A program made the position numbers and the translations under genes. This document shows positions 43,056 through 51,090 of a DNA stretch of 64,000 nucleotides, one piece after another. Position 1 is the first letter of the stretch, and each line of letters opens with the position of its first letter. The stretch lies in assembly GCA_022820925.1 (NCBI GenBank), contig JAJEEO010000001.1, positions 253,001 through 317,000 of the forward strand, read 5' to 3'. The stretch comes from Acidimicrobiia bacterium. Lineage in GTDB: Bacteria; Actinomycetota; Acidimicrobiia; Acidimicrobiales; Poriferisodalaceae. Below the pieces are notes generated by a model, which did not search any database, had not been told where the DNA came from, and was given only the letters and a program-made list of their open reading frames with translations.

Positions 43056-44192
43056 CTAGCGCAGCAATGCGATGACCTTTCGCCTGCCATCATGCCCCAG
43101 TGGCTGGATGCCTCGATCGGAGTCCCACACACCCGTGGTCGCGTCAAGGGCCTCGTACATGTGTAGGGCAACTTGGCGAACGCTGTGGAGATTCGATGGC
43201 CAGTTGTGCTCGTGAGCACAGTCTCGGATCGCCGTCGAATTCGCGTCAAGGTGGCGCAGCCAACGCTCTATGGCCGCCGGTCCCAACATCCAGTCGGACT
43301 TGGTGCTGTTGACGCTGCGCGTCGTCATCAGGAAGTTCTCAACTTGCGAGAGGCGAGCTCTCGACCACGGCACCACGTGGTCCAGCTCCAGCGAATCTCC
43401 TGCAGTTGGCAACGATGCTCCTGTGAAGATGCACCGCCCCTGCTGAATCTGGACGAGGCGCTCGCGCATCTTCTGCGGCGGCATGATCCGCTCGTGTCCG
43501 AACAAGTGCGAATAGACGTCGTCGACTGGCAGATTGAGCGTTTCGTGGTTAATTCTCACTACTTCCTGGGCGAATCTGAACTCGATCAATGGGCGCAGAA
43601 TGCCCGCGAATCTCGTCAGACTTTCGGCGACTCCTGGTAGCAGCGTGAGTCCCTCTCGGCCCGAGGGCGAGTCGTAAAGGAACGGGTCGGGATTGCCAGG
43701 CAGTTGCTGAAGCAGACGCACGGGGTTCTTCAACAGAGATGCTCGGACTCGCGCTAGCGCCGTCTCCGACGCCTCCTCCCAATCCGAGTGCCATTCGAGG
43801 CGTTCGACGCTGTGCTTGACAAACTCCAGCGGTTTGTCGCGGAGATCGCCACGACGGCGCTCCGTCAGCAGGGTCCTGAGTCTGTGCACTTCTTGCATGA
43901 CGGTCGTGTCATCGGCCGTCGTGCCATCGCCGCGTTCCTTGCGTGCGGAGCTCTGACGCAGCGTCACCCCTTGATAAGGGCGCGCATGCTCCCAGTGAAT
44001 CTCGAGGTAGCGCTCCGCAACCCGGATTGGGGAGACGGTGGCCGCGTCACCGTCAAGCGTCGGGGCCAAGTCGAGCAGGGCAAGCAGGAGACCGAGTTTG
44101 TTGGTGCCGGTCATCGCAGCACGGTCGAGTATCTCAAGCACTCCTTGGATGGGGTCGAGCCGAACTGATTGCCCGGTGCCGCCGGAACTCAC
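43056..44192 (-). CDS. Orphan HNH endonuclease-domain protein
   Basis: The 378-residue protein starts at a GTG (44192). The C-terminal third holds the HNH site: GRCIFTGASLP, LELDHVVPWSR (His), VENFLMTTRSVNSTKSDW (Asn and metal side). An N-terminal helical region of ~230 residues (GVLEILDRAAMTGTNKLGLLLALLDLAP) is unassigned, but the pattern recalls HNH proteins found next to restriction or DNA-processing genes. No methylase or helicase is adjacent. The region 43150-43700 is visibly less GC-rich than its neighbours, consistent with recent acquisition. Function as a defence or selfish nuclease is inference. Confidence 0.8.
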   Translation of the reverse strand: MSSGGTGQSVRLDPIQGVLEILDRAAMTGTNKLGLLLALLDLAPTLDGDAATVSPIRVAERYLEIHWEHARPYQGVTLRQSSARKERGDGTTADDTTVMQEVHRLRTLLTERRRGDLRDKPLEFVKHSVERLEWHSDWEEASETALARVRASLLKNPVRLLQQLPGNPDPFLYDSPSGREGLTLLPGVAESLTRFAGILRPLIEFRFAQEVVRINHETLNLPVDDVYSHLFGHERIMPPQKMRERLVQIQQGRCIFTGASLPTAGDSLELDHVVPWSRARLSQVENFLMTTRSVNSTKSDWMLGPAAIERWLRHLDANSTAIRDCAHEHNWPSNLHSVRQVALHMYEALDATTGVWDSDRGIQPLGHDGRRKVIALLR

Positions 44193-44295
44193 TCAGCCGA
44201 CGGTAGCGCCGGCCGTCGAGACGTCTCGGCAAGCTGCGGCCTCGGGTCGCACGCGACAATGAGGTGCGGTAGCTCAAGACGAGGTGAAAGACAGC

Positions 44296-44868
44296 ATGCG
44301 GTTGGACGAGATCACGGCTGAGGATTTGACAGACGAGCAGGCTGCGGTGCTCGATGCCATCCGGAGCGGGCCTCGGGGCGCTTCGGGGCGGGGGCCGGCG
44401 CTGCGGGGCCTGGTCGGGCCGTACGGCGTGTGGGTGAGGGCGCCCAGCGTGGGCATCGAGGCGCAGGCGCTGGGAGCCGCGGTGCGGTTCGCGTCGCCGC
44501 TGCCCGAGAGCGTCAAGGAGGCAGCAATCTGCACGGTCGGGGCCTTCTATCGGGCGAAGTTCGAGTTCGCCGCGCACCGCACCCTCGGACTCGAAGCCGG
44601 ACTCGACCCGGCAGATCTCGAAGCCCTGCGCGTCGGCGAAACCCCTAGTTTCACCGGCGACGAATCCACCGCCCACGCAGTCGCTTCCGAACTGGTGCGC
44701 GACCACCGCATCAGCGACGCCACCTACGCCGCAGCCGTCGACGCCTTCGGCGAGACCGGCCTCGTCGAGCTGGTCACCACCGTGGGCTACTACTGCTTGA
44801 TCTCCGTCACGCTCAACGCGTTCGAGATCCCCCTTCCCGACGACTGGGACGACCCCTTCCCCGACTAG
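44296..44868 (+). CDS. Carboxymuconolactone-decarboxylase-fold protein (AhpD-like)
   Basis: The 190-residue protein has GPALRGLVGPYGVWVRAPSVGIEAQALGAAVRF and LPESVKEAAICTVGAFYRAKFEFAAHRTLGLEAGL in sequence. The usual CxxC of AhpD is absent: only one Cys (AAICTV) precedes the HRT site, so classical peroxidase chemistry is unlikely. GAGGTG lies nine bases before the chosen ATG; a GTG at 44284 would add four residues. The role is unknown, probably decarboxylase-like or stress-related. Confidence 0.82.
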   Translation: MRLDEITAEDLTDEQAAVLDAIRSGPRGASGRGPALRGLVGPYGVWVRAPSVGIEAQALGAAVRFASPLPESVKEAAICTVGAFYRAKFEFAAHRTLGLEAGLDPADLEALRVGETPSFTGDESTAHAVASELVRDHRISDATYAAAVDAFGETGLVELVTTVGYYCLISVTLNAFEIPLPDDWDDPFPD

Positions 44869-45008
44869 CCCGCCAGCTTCCACCGCCCGCACGGCATTGC
44901 CTTCCGATGAGGCGGAGCGGAAGACGAAAGCTGGGAGCGGCAGGCTGCGCGCGCCTAGGTTCGGGGCGAGGCAGGCGGAGGCCGGCCTGAGGCGTGCTGG
45001 GAGGACGG

Positions 45009-45515
45009 GTGAGTGAGGCAACGGACGCTGAAGAACGGGAGGTGATGGACTGGCAGCGCTACGGCGTCGCCGTGCGGGAGCTGGCCCAGATGGTCGCCGA
45101 CGACGGCTACCGGCCCGACATGATCCTGGCGATCGCCCGGGGCGGGCTGTTCTGCGCCGGCTCGCTGGGCTACGCCCTGTCGGTCAAGAACATCTACGTC
45201 ATGAACTGCGAGTACTACACCGGCGTCGACGAGCGCCTGCAGGTGCCGATCATGCTGCCGCCCACGCCTGACCTCGTCGACCACCGCGACTCCGACATCC
45301 TCATCGCCGACGACGTGGCCGACACCGGCCACACGCTCAAGCTGGTGTACGACTTCTGCCTGCCGCGGGTGCGCAGCGTCCGCACCGCGGTGCTGTACGA
45401 GAAGCCCTGGTCGACGGTCAATTGCGACTGGGTGTGGCAGCGCACCGACCTGTGGATCAACTTCCCCTGGTCGACCGAGCCGCCCATCGTGACCGACGAG
45501 CAAGCCCGCGCGTGA
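45009..45515 (+). CDS. Phosphoribosyltransferase-family protein
   Basis: The 168-residue protein has the PRPP-binding loop ILIADDVADTGHTLKLV and an N-terminal PDMILAIARGGLFCAGSLGYALSVKN, as in xanthine/hypoxanthine phosphoribosyltransferases. GGGAGGAC precedes the GTG at 45009; a GTG at 44994 would add five residues. Substrate choice (purine salvage or a regulatory PRTase) is open. The C-terminus, WSTVNCDWVWQRTDLWINFPW, is typical of the Gpt-like COG2236 group. Confidence 0.87.
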   Translation: MSEATDAEEREVMDWQRYGVAVRELAQMVADDGYRPDMILAIARGGLFCAGSLGYALSVKNIYVMNCEYYTGVDERLQVPIMLPPTPDLVDHRDSDILIADDVADTGHTLKLVYDFCLPRVRSVRTAVLYEKPWSTVNCDWVWQRTDLWINFPWSTEPPIVTDEQARA

Positions 45516-45548
45516 GCGCTCTCGCCCGCAGGCGACCCCACTCGTGAG

Positions 45549-46457
45549 CTAGGTGCGCTCGCGTAGGTCAGCGCGGTCGAGGTGGTGGTCTTCGGTGCAG
45601 TTGGCTTCAGATGTCTCCAGCTGCAGCGTGACGTGCGAGATGCCGTGCCGATCCTTGGCGATGCGCTGCAGCTCCACCAGGACCTCGCCGTGACTCGCTT
45701 CGTGGGTGGGGTCGGTGAGCACATGGGCGCTCATCGAGACGTAGCCGGAGGTCACCGTCCACACGTGGATGTCGTGCATCACGGTGACACCGGGCACATC
45801 CTCCATGTCGGAGCACAGCGCATCGAGATCGACGTCCTTGGGCACGCTGTCGATCAGCACGTCGAACACCGAGGCGACGAGCTTCCACGAGCTCAGCACC
45901 ACGAGCACGGCGATCAGCAAGCTCAGCGCCGGGTCGATCCACCACCACCCGAAGATGAGAATGGCCGTCGCCGAGATCATCACTGCAACCGACACCATCA
46001 GGTCCGCGAGCACGTGCCGGAAGGCTGCCTCGACGTTCAGATTGCGTGTCGAGGAGCCATGCAGCAGCGACGCCGCAGCGATGTTCACCAGCAGTCCGAT
46101 GCCGCCGACCGCCAGCACCCATCCGCCGGCCACCTCGACCGGGTCACCGCCGAACCCGTCGATGAACCGCCCGATGGCCGCCCAGCCGATCCAAGCGGCG
46201 ACGACCCACAGAAAAACGGCGTTGGCGGCGGCCGCCAGCACCTCGGTTCGCTCGAAGCCGAACGTGCGCTTCAGCGAAGCCGGACGGGTCGCAGCCCACG
46301 ACGCCAGCAGCGCCAGCCCGATCGCAGCAGAGTCCATGAAGGCGTGACCCGCATCGGCGAGCAGCGCCAGGCTTCCTGACAGGAGTGCGCCCACCACCTC
46401 GGCTGCCACGATGACGACCGTCAGCGCGAGCACCGCTTTCAGGCGTCGACGAGACAC
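45549..46457 (-). CDS. Cation diffusion facilitator (CDF) metal exporter
   Basis: The 302-residue protein has six membrane spans with metal-site motifs ALLADAGHAFMDSAAIG (His-x3-Asp) and FRHVLADLMVSVAV (His-x3-Asp), then a cytoplasmic domain with VMHDIHVWTVTSGYVSMSAHV. This is the zinc-type CzcD/ZitB pattern. CDFs export Zn(II) or related ions by proton antiport. The first standard start is a GTG at 46457 without a ribosome-binding site; the same frame upstream encodes a His-rich stretch (see findings). It lies next to zur, so it may complement the uptake system. Confidence 0.88.
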   Translation of the reverse strand: MSRRRLKAVLALTVVIVAAEVVGALLSGSLALLADAGHAFMDSAAIGLALLASWAATRPASLKRTFGFERTEVLAAAANAVFLWVVAAWIGWAAIGRFIDGFGGDPVEVAGGWVLAVGGIGLLVNIAAASLLHGSSTRNLNVEAAFRHVLADLMVSVAVMISATAILIFGWWWIDPALSLLIAVLVVLSSWKLVASVFDVLIDSVPKDVDLDALCSDMEDVPGVTVMHDIHVWTVTSGYVSMSAHVLTDPTHEASHGEVLVELQRIAKDRHGISHVTLQLETSEANCTEDHHLDRADLRERT

Positions 46458-46552
46458 CGCGCGCAGGTCGTTGTGGTGATGGTGCGTGATGCCATTCAGA
46501 CTATGGCAGGCACCTTCGAACCTCGGGCCGCAAGGCGGTTCCAGCGTCGCAA

Positions 46553-47008
46553 TCAGGCGGCGGCATCACACGACGAGCAGCGGCCGTAGAGGTCCAGGCT
46601 GTGATGCAGCGGAACGAAGCCTGATTCGCGGGCCGCAGCTGCCAGCGAGTCGTCGATGCGTGACTCGGTCTCGCCGTCGAGCTCGATGTCGGCGATCGCG
46701 CCGCAGGTCACACAGATCAGGTGATGGTGATGGCCGAGCAGGGATTCCGCCAGCTCGAAGTACGCGTGATCGCCCCCGGTCTCGAGGCGGTGCACCACCC
46801 CGCACCGTTCCAACGCCTCCAGATTCCGGTACGCAGTGCTGCGCGCCAGGCCGGGCGCGATCGACTCGATATCGGGCAGCGTGACCGGTCGGGCTGCACC
46901 GGCCAGCGCCTCGACCAGCTCACGGCGCCCGCTGGTGTATCGCTGGCCGGCAGCCTGCAGCCGCGACGCTGCCTCGGCGTGCGGGTCGCTCGACGCTTCC
47001 GACGTCAC
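46553..47008 (-). CDS. zur: Zinc-uptake regulator Zur (Fur family)
   Basis: From the GTG at 47008, which overlaps the znuC stop (GTGA), the protein has 151 residues. The winged helix has RYTSGRRELVEALAG and ARSTAYRNLEALERCGVV. Metal sites are GHHHHLICVTCG and the C-terminal CSSC (structural Cys4 zinc). In this operon with a zinc ABC ATPase it is best read as Zur, which represses uptake when zinc is replete. Its binding box is found 0.9 kb away in the znuA/znuC intergenic region. Confidence 0.9.
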   Translation of the reverse strand: MTSEASSDPHAEAASRLQAAGQRYTSGRRELVEALAGAARPVTLPDIESIAPGLARSTAYRNLEALERCGVVHRLETGGDHAYFELAESLLGHHHHLICVTCGAIADIELDGETESRIDDSLAAAARESGFVPLHHSLDLYGRCSSCDAAA

Positions 47009-47835
47009 GGCCTCGCCCTCGGACCGAGCGTCCACACCGACTCGCCGGCGATGTGGCTGGTGCGGCCGAAGTCGGCATCGTGGGTGTGCCCGGGCTCTTC
47101 CAGCACGAGCAGCGCTGAGGTGTCGTCGCCATCGCCCACTTCGAGTCGCGTCAGCGCGTTTGCTCCGAAAGCCGCGGCCATGTTCTCTTCGTTGAGCACC
47201 TCCGCGGGCGTGCCGTCGGCGAGCACCGAGCCCTTGAGCAGCACGATCCGCTCGCACAAGCGCGCCTCGCTGAGGTGGTGCGTCGACAGCACGACCAGCT
47301 TGTTGCGCATCCGCTCGGCATCGACGACCTCGAGCACGATGTCCTGGCTGGGGATGTCGAGGCCGGTGATCGGCTCGTCCAGCAGCAAGCAGTCCGATTG
47401 AGAGGCAAGCGCGGACGCGATGAGGACCCGCTGGCGCTGCCCGCCTGACAGCTGGCCGAACGAGCGGCGCCGGAGGTCGGCCACCTTGAGGCGTTCGGCG
47501 GCGACGTCCATTGCGTCGCGATCGTCCTTGCGCATGCGGCCCAGCAAGCCGCGCTCGCGGAAGCGGCCGATCATGAGCACCTCGCTCACGGTCATGGGCA
47601 TGAAGGCGTGCGGATGATGGTGCTGGCTGACGTAGCCGACCGAGACCTCGTAGTCCTTGCGAATGCTGCCTGTCGTCGGCGTGAGCAAGCCGGCGAGCAG
47701 GCGAAGCAGCGTCGTCTTGCCTGATCCGTTCGAACCCATGAGCGCCACCGCGGCGCCGGAATCGAACCTCATCTTCTCGACAGTGAGCGCTTGCCGGCTG
47801 CCGAAGGACACCTTGACGTCATCGAGTGTGAACAC
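47005..47835 (-). CDS. znuC: Zinc ABC transporter ATP-binding protein (ZnuC-like)
   Basis: The 276-residue ATPase has Walker A GSNGSGKTT (near 35-43), Q-loop VGYVSQHHHPH, signature LSGGQRQRV, Walker B CLLLDEPITGLD and switch His in LSTHHLSEA. The family-level match is to manganese/zinc/iron chelate importers. It starts at a GTG (47835), is divergent from znuA and is followed by zur with a four-base overlap. The C-terminal ~50 residues, including HTHDADFGRTSH, are longer than usual and may sense metal. Confidence 0.88.
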   Translation of the reverse strand: MFTLDDVKVSFGSRQALTVEKMRFDSGAAVALMGSNGSGKTTLLRLLAGLLTPTTGSIRKDYEVSVGYVSQHHHPHAFMPMTVSEVLMIGRFRERGLLGRMRKDDRDAMDVAAERLKVADLRRRSFGQLSGGQRQRVLIASALASQSDCLLLDEPITGLDIPSQDIVLEVVDAERMRNKLVVLSTHHLSEARLCERIVLLKGSVLADGTPAEVLNEENMAAAFGANALTRLEVGDGDDTSALLVLEEPGHTHDADFGRTSHIAGESVWTLGPRARP

Positions 47836-47873
47836 GTCAGCGCCGTCTCTCTCGGGTCACCTGACCGTCCGAT

Positions 47874-47901
47874 TGAAAATGAGAATGAGTCTCACTATAG
47901 T
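47874..47901. promoter_or_regulatory. Zur-type box and promoter between znuC-zur and znuA
   Basis: TGAGAATGAGTCTCA (47880-47894) matches the actinobacterial Zur consensus TGAAAATGATTTTCA, as I recall it, at 12 of 15 positions. It has TGAGA/TCTCA arms. An overlapping TGAAAATGAGAATGA (47874-47888) matches 11 of 15. TATAGT (47896-47901) is a good -10 for znuA and directly abuts the box. The znuA GTG follows seven bases later, so the transcript is probably leaderless. Zur binding would silence both directions. Confidence 0.75.
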
Positions 47902-47908
47902 TCTCGCC

Positions 47909-49123
47909 GTGCGCGTCTCGAAACACGATTCCAGCAGTGTGCCCGTTCCCGCCCCATGTCGCCGCTCATGGCTTCGGACCGGTCGGGCCGGCCGGATCCT
48001 GGCGGCGGTGGCCGCCTGCGGGCTGATCGCCGCTGCCTGCGCAGGGGACGACGACGCTGCTGATCCCAACATCGGCGTCGACGTACCGACTGTGATCGCG
48101 ACTACGAACATCTGGGCCGATGTCGTCGAGAACGTCACCTGCAACGGCTTGGTGCATGTCGAATCTCTGATGCCACCGGGAGCCGACCCGCACACATTCG
48201 AGCCCTCGCTGCGAGACCGGGCGGACTTGGCGAACGCCAGCCTGGTGGTTGCCAATGGACTCGAACTCGAGGAGTCTCTCGAGGACACGCTCGAGGCTGT
48301 GGCGGCGGAGGGTACGCCGGTGTTCCACATCGGCGACCATCTCGATCCGATCACCGTCGGCGAAGCCGGATCGAACGACGAGCACGACGACAGTGACCAC
48401 GACGAGTCAGACCACGACGACGACGAAGGCCACGAGGACGACCACGACGAGTCAGACCACGACGACGACGAAGGCCACGAGGACGACCACGACGAGTCAG
48501 ACCACGACGACGACGGGCACGACGAGAGTGACCACGACGAGTCAGACCACGACGACGACGGGCACGCGCACGATCACGCCGGCGGTGCCGACCCGCACAT
48601 CTGGTTCGATCCGGTGCAAATCTCAGGCACCCTCGAGGAGCTCGCTCATGCGATCGCCGACGCAACCGGCCTCAACGAGTCAGAGATCGAAGCCTGCGCC
48701 TCGGACTATCGAGAAGCGCTTGATGACGCCCATCACCACACGCTCGACATCGTCGCCGAGCTCGAACCCAGCCGACGAGTGCTCGTCACAAATCACGATG
48801 CGCTCGGCTACTTCGCCGACCGGTACGGATTCCGCGTCGTCGGCACGGTGATTCCCGCCACGACCACCGCGGCGGAGGCCAGCATCGCTCACCTCGAAGC
48901 GCTTGCGGAGATCATCGAGCACGAGAACGTCGCTGCGATCTTTAGCGAGTCGACGCATTCCACGGCGACAGCAGAGCAACTGGCCGCCCAGATCGGCGAC
49001 GTCGAGGTGGTCAACCTCGATACGGGGAGCCTCGGGCCGGCCGGCAGCGACAGCGACACCTACATCGGGCTGCTCACGAGCAACGCCGAAGCAATCGTCG
49101 CAGCGCTTCAATCAGGCAACTGA
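47909..49123 (+). CDS. znuA: Zinc ABC transporter substrate-binding lipoprotein (ZnuA-like)
   Basis: From the leaderless GTG at 47909 the protein has 404 residues, with lipobox IAAAC after a long basic N-region. The cluster A-I fold has TTNIWADVVENVTC, MPPGADPHTFEPS (metal His), a His/Asp-rich loop (about 155-230), PHIWFDPVQ (second His), VTNHDALGYFADRYGF (third His) and NLDTGSLG. The acidic His loop is made of four 45-base repeats and should gather Zn(II). It feeds the permease at 49238 and ATPase znuC. Confidence 0.92.
   Translation: MRVSKHDSSSVPVPAPCRRSWLRTGRAGRILAAVAACGLIAAACAGDDDAADPNIGVDVPTVIATTNIWADVVENVTCNGLVHVESLMPPGADPHTFEPSLRDRADLANASLVVANGLELEESLEDTLEAVAAEGTPVFHIGDHLDPITVGEAGSNDEHDDSDHDESDHDDDEGHEDDHDESDHDDDEGHEDDHDESDHDDDGHDESDHDESDHDDDGHAHDHAGGADPHIWFDPVQISGTLEELAHAIADATGLNESEIEACASDYREALDDAHHHTLDIVAELEPSRRVLVTNHDALGYFADRYGFRVVGTVIPATTTAAEASIAHLEALAEIIEHENVAAIFSESTHSTATAEQLAAQIGDVEVVNLDTGSLGPAGSDSDTYIGLLTSNAEAIVAALQSGN
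48395..48574 (+). repeat. Four 45-bp tandem repeats in the znuA metal loop
   Basis: Units start at 48395, 48440, 48485 and 48530. Each encodes 15 residues of the type DHDESDHDDDEGHED; the last two carry DGHDES or DGHAHD instead. Units one and two are identical as far as I can read. The in-frame 45-base period allows the loop to gain or lose units by slippage without disrupting the gene. Confidence 0.9.
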
Positions 49124-49237
49124 GTGCGCCACGTCCGCTGACACGCGCCCGGCCGCCCGCTATCCGCCGGATGCGCGAGCGAATACGGTTCCGATCGGGT
49201 GGACGCTGCGCCACACGGCGCGGGTCCGGGGAGCGAT

Positions 49238-50149
49238 GTGGAAGTCCTGACCGATCCGATCGCGTGGTGGATTGAGCCGTTCGCCGACAACGCATTCATG
49301 CGCAAGGCCCTGTGGGCGGCGCTGCTCGCAGTGCTCACGACGTCGGTGGTCGGAACGTGGGTGGTGCTGCGAGGGCTGACATTCCTCGGCGACGCCTTCG
49401 CCCACGGTGTGCTGCCGGGCATCGCATTCGCCTACATCATCGGCTTCAGCACCACCATCGGCGCGGTGGCGGCGGCGTTGCTGATGGTGGCCGGCATCCA
49501 CCTGATCCGCAACTTCTCGCCGCTGTCGGAGGAAACCTCGATCGGCGTGCTCTTCGTGGGCTTCCTGGCGCTGGCGGTGGTGGTCATGTCGTCGGGCGCC
49601 GGCGCCTACTCGGGCGACCTGACGCGCTTCCTCTTCGGCTCGATCACCGGCATAGACAACGACGATCTCCGTCGCCAGATCATCGCCGCGGCGGTCTCCG
49701 TCGGCTGCACGGTGCTCCTGCATCGGGCCCTGTTCGTCGCGACGTTCGACGAAGCCCAGGCACAGCTCGCAGGGATGCGCCCGAAGCTGGCCCACGCAGC
49801 GCTGCTGACGTTGCTGGCCATCGCCATCGTCTCGTCATTCGAAGCCGTCGGCAGCCTGCTCGTGTTCGCCTTCCTGGTGGCACCCGCTGCCACGGCCAGC
49901 TTGCTGGTGCGGCGGGTGCCGCGCATCATGATGACGGCGGTGGCTCTCGGCGCTGTGGCCGCGCTGGTCGGGCTGCTCGTCAGCTACCACCACGACACCG
50001 CCGCCGGGGCCACGATGGCGCTCGCAACCGTGGTCATGCTGCTGGCAACACTGCTGGTGACGGGTGTGCTCCGGGGCCTGCGACGGCCCCCAGCCGCTGA
50101 GGCATCCGGCGCCGCGACGGACGAGCCGGCGCACCACCCCCCGCATTGA
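49238..50149 (+). CDS. znuB: Zinc ABC transporter permease (ZnuB-like)
   Basis: The 303-residue membrane protein has GTWVVLRGLTFLGDAFAHGVLPGIAFAY in two blocks, ETSIGVLFVGFLALAVVVMS and FEAVGSLLVFAFLVAPAATASLL, the ABC-3 permease family pattern of seven to nine spans. GGGGAG lies five bases before the GTG at 49238; a GTG at 49199 would add 13 residues. The C-terminus ends in a His-rich AHHPPH that may touch metal. It follows znuA by 115 bases in the same unit. Confidence 0.9.
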   Translation: MEVLTDPIAWWIEPFADNAFMRKALWAALLAVLTTSVVGTWVVLRGLTFLGDAFAHGVLPGIAFAYIIGFSTTIGAVAAALLMVAGIHLIRNFSPLSEETSIGVLFVGFLALAVVVMSSGAGAYSGDLTRFLFGSITGIDNDDLRRQIIAAAVSVGCTVLLHRALFVATFDEAQAQLAGMRPKLAHAALLTLLAIAIVSSFEAVGSLLVFAFLVAPAATASLLVRRVPRIMMTAVALGAVAALVGLLVSYHHDTAAGATMALATVVMLLATLLVTGVLRGLRRPPAAEASGAATDEPAHHPPH

Positions 50150-50168
50150 CAGCCCCGCAGGTCGTGCG

Positions 50169-51053
50169 CTACTGCTCGCCGTCGGTGAAGCTCGTGTAGA
50201 TCGTGGGATTCTCGAGGTCGGCGAGCTGCTGGTTGCGGTGATTGACCTCGGCCAGCAATTCAGGGTGCGAGAGCACCCAGAAGCGCCCCTCGTACATGGC
50301 CTCGATCACCTTGGCGGCCACCTCGGAGGGGTCCATGCCGCGCTCCAGCGCAGCTGCGATGTTGGCGTTGCGGCGGCGGGCATCGGCCGTCTCCGACGGT
50401 GCCTCGCCTTCCGGTCGCGGCTTGCGCACGCGGCGCAGCTCTTCGGGCCGGTTCCGCTGGGCTGTTGCGATGTTGGTGCGCACCACGCCGGGGCACAGCA
50501 CCGACACGCCCACATCGGCGTTGCGGTCGCGCTGCATCTCGAGGTGCAGCGTCTCCATGATCGCCACCACGCCGTACTTGGCGGCGTTGTAGGGGCCGAG
50601 GCCCGGCACCGACATGAGCCCGGCCACCGAGGCGGTGCTCATGATGTGCGACTCCTCGGCCTCGATGAGGTGAGGCAGGAAGTGATGCACGCCGTGGATC
50701 ACGCCCCACAGGCAAACGTCCACCACCCACTTCCAGTCGACGAGCTGCTGGTTGCGGATGAGCCCTCCCCCGCCGACGCCGGCGTTGTTGCACACCATGT
50801 GCACGGCGCCGAAGCGGTCGATGGTGGCCTGCGCCAGCGCGCCCACCGAGTCGGCGTCGGTCACATCGGTGATGACGCCGAGCGCCTCGACGCCGTGGCC
50901 GGCCACCTCGGCCTCAGCGGCACGCAGCGGCTCCTCCTCGATGTCGGCCAGCACCACGTTGGCGCCCTCGCCGGCGAAGCCCAGTGCCAGCGCCTTGCCG
51001 ATCCCCGATGCCGCCCCGGTCACCACCGCGACGCGTCCGGTCATGGTCTCCAT
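50169..51053 (-). CDS. SDR-family oxidoreductase
   Basis: The 294-residue SDR has VAVVTGAASGIGKALALG, a NADP-type loop LADIEEEP, CNNAGVGGGG, catalytic Ser in MSTASVAGLM and Tyr-x3-Lys in GPYNAAKYG. The long C-terminal helix region (RNRPEELRRVRKPRPEGE) is a feature of the steroid/lipid dehydrogenase group in Acidimicrobiia and mycobacteria. Substrate is unknown. It converges on znuB with a 19-base gap and follows the nitronate monooxygenase gene's direction. Confidence 0.88.
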   Translation of the reverse strand: METMTGRVAVVTGAASGIGKALALGFAGEGANVVLADIEEEPLRAAEAEVAGHGVEALGVITDVTDADSVGALAQATIDRFGAVHMVCNNAGVGGGGLIRNQQLVDWKWVVDVCLWGVIHGVHHFLPHLIEAEESHIMSTASVAGLMSVPGLGPYNAAKYGVVAIMETLHLEMQRDRNADVGVSVLCPGVVRTNIATAQRNRPEELRRVRKPRPEGEAPSETADARRRNANIAAALERGMDPSEVAAKVIEAMYEGRFWVLSHPELLAEVNHRNQQLADLENPTIYTSFTDGEQ

Positions 51054-51090
51054 GTCTGTCCCCCTCTTGCTCAGCCGGTGCGCCCGGCGC

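Noticed and set aside
46500..46530. tRNA T-loop-like TTCGAACCTC
   Set aside because: No acceptor stem or anticodon arm can be formed around it; it is the gap between zur and the CDF gene.
48395..48574. CRISPR-like array from the regular 45-base period
   Set aside because: The units are contiguous without spacers and encode an in-frame His/Asp-rich protein loop in ZnuA.
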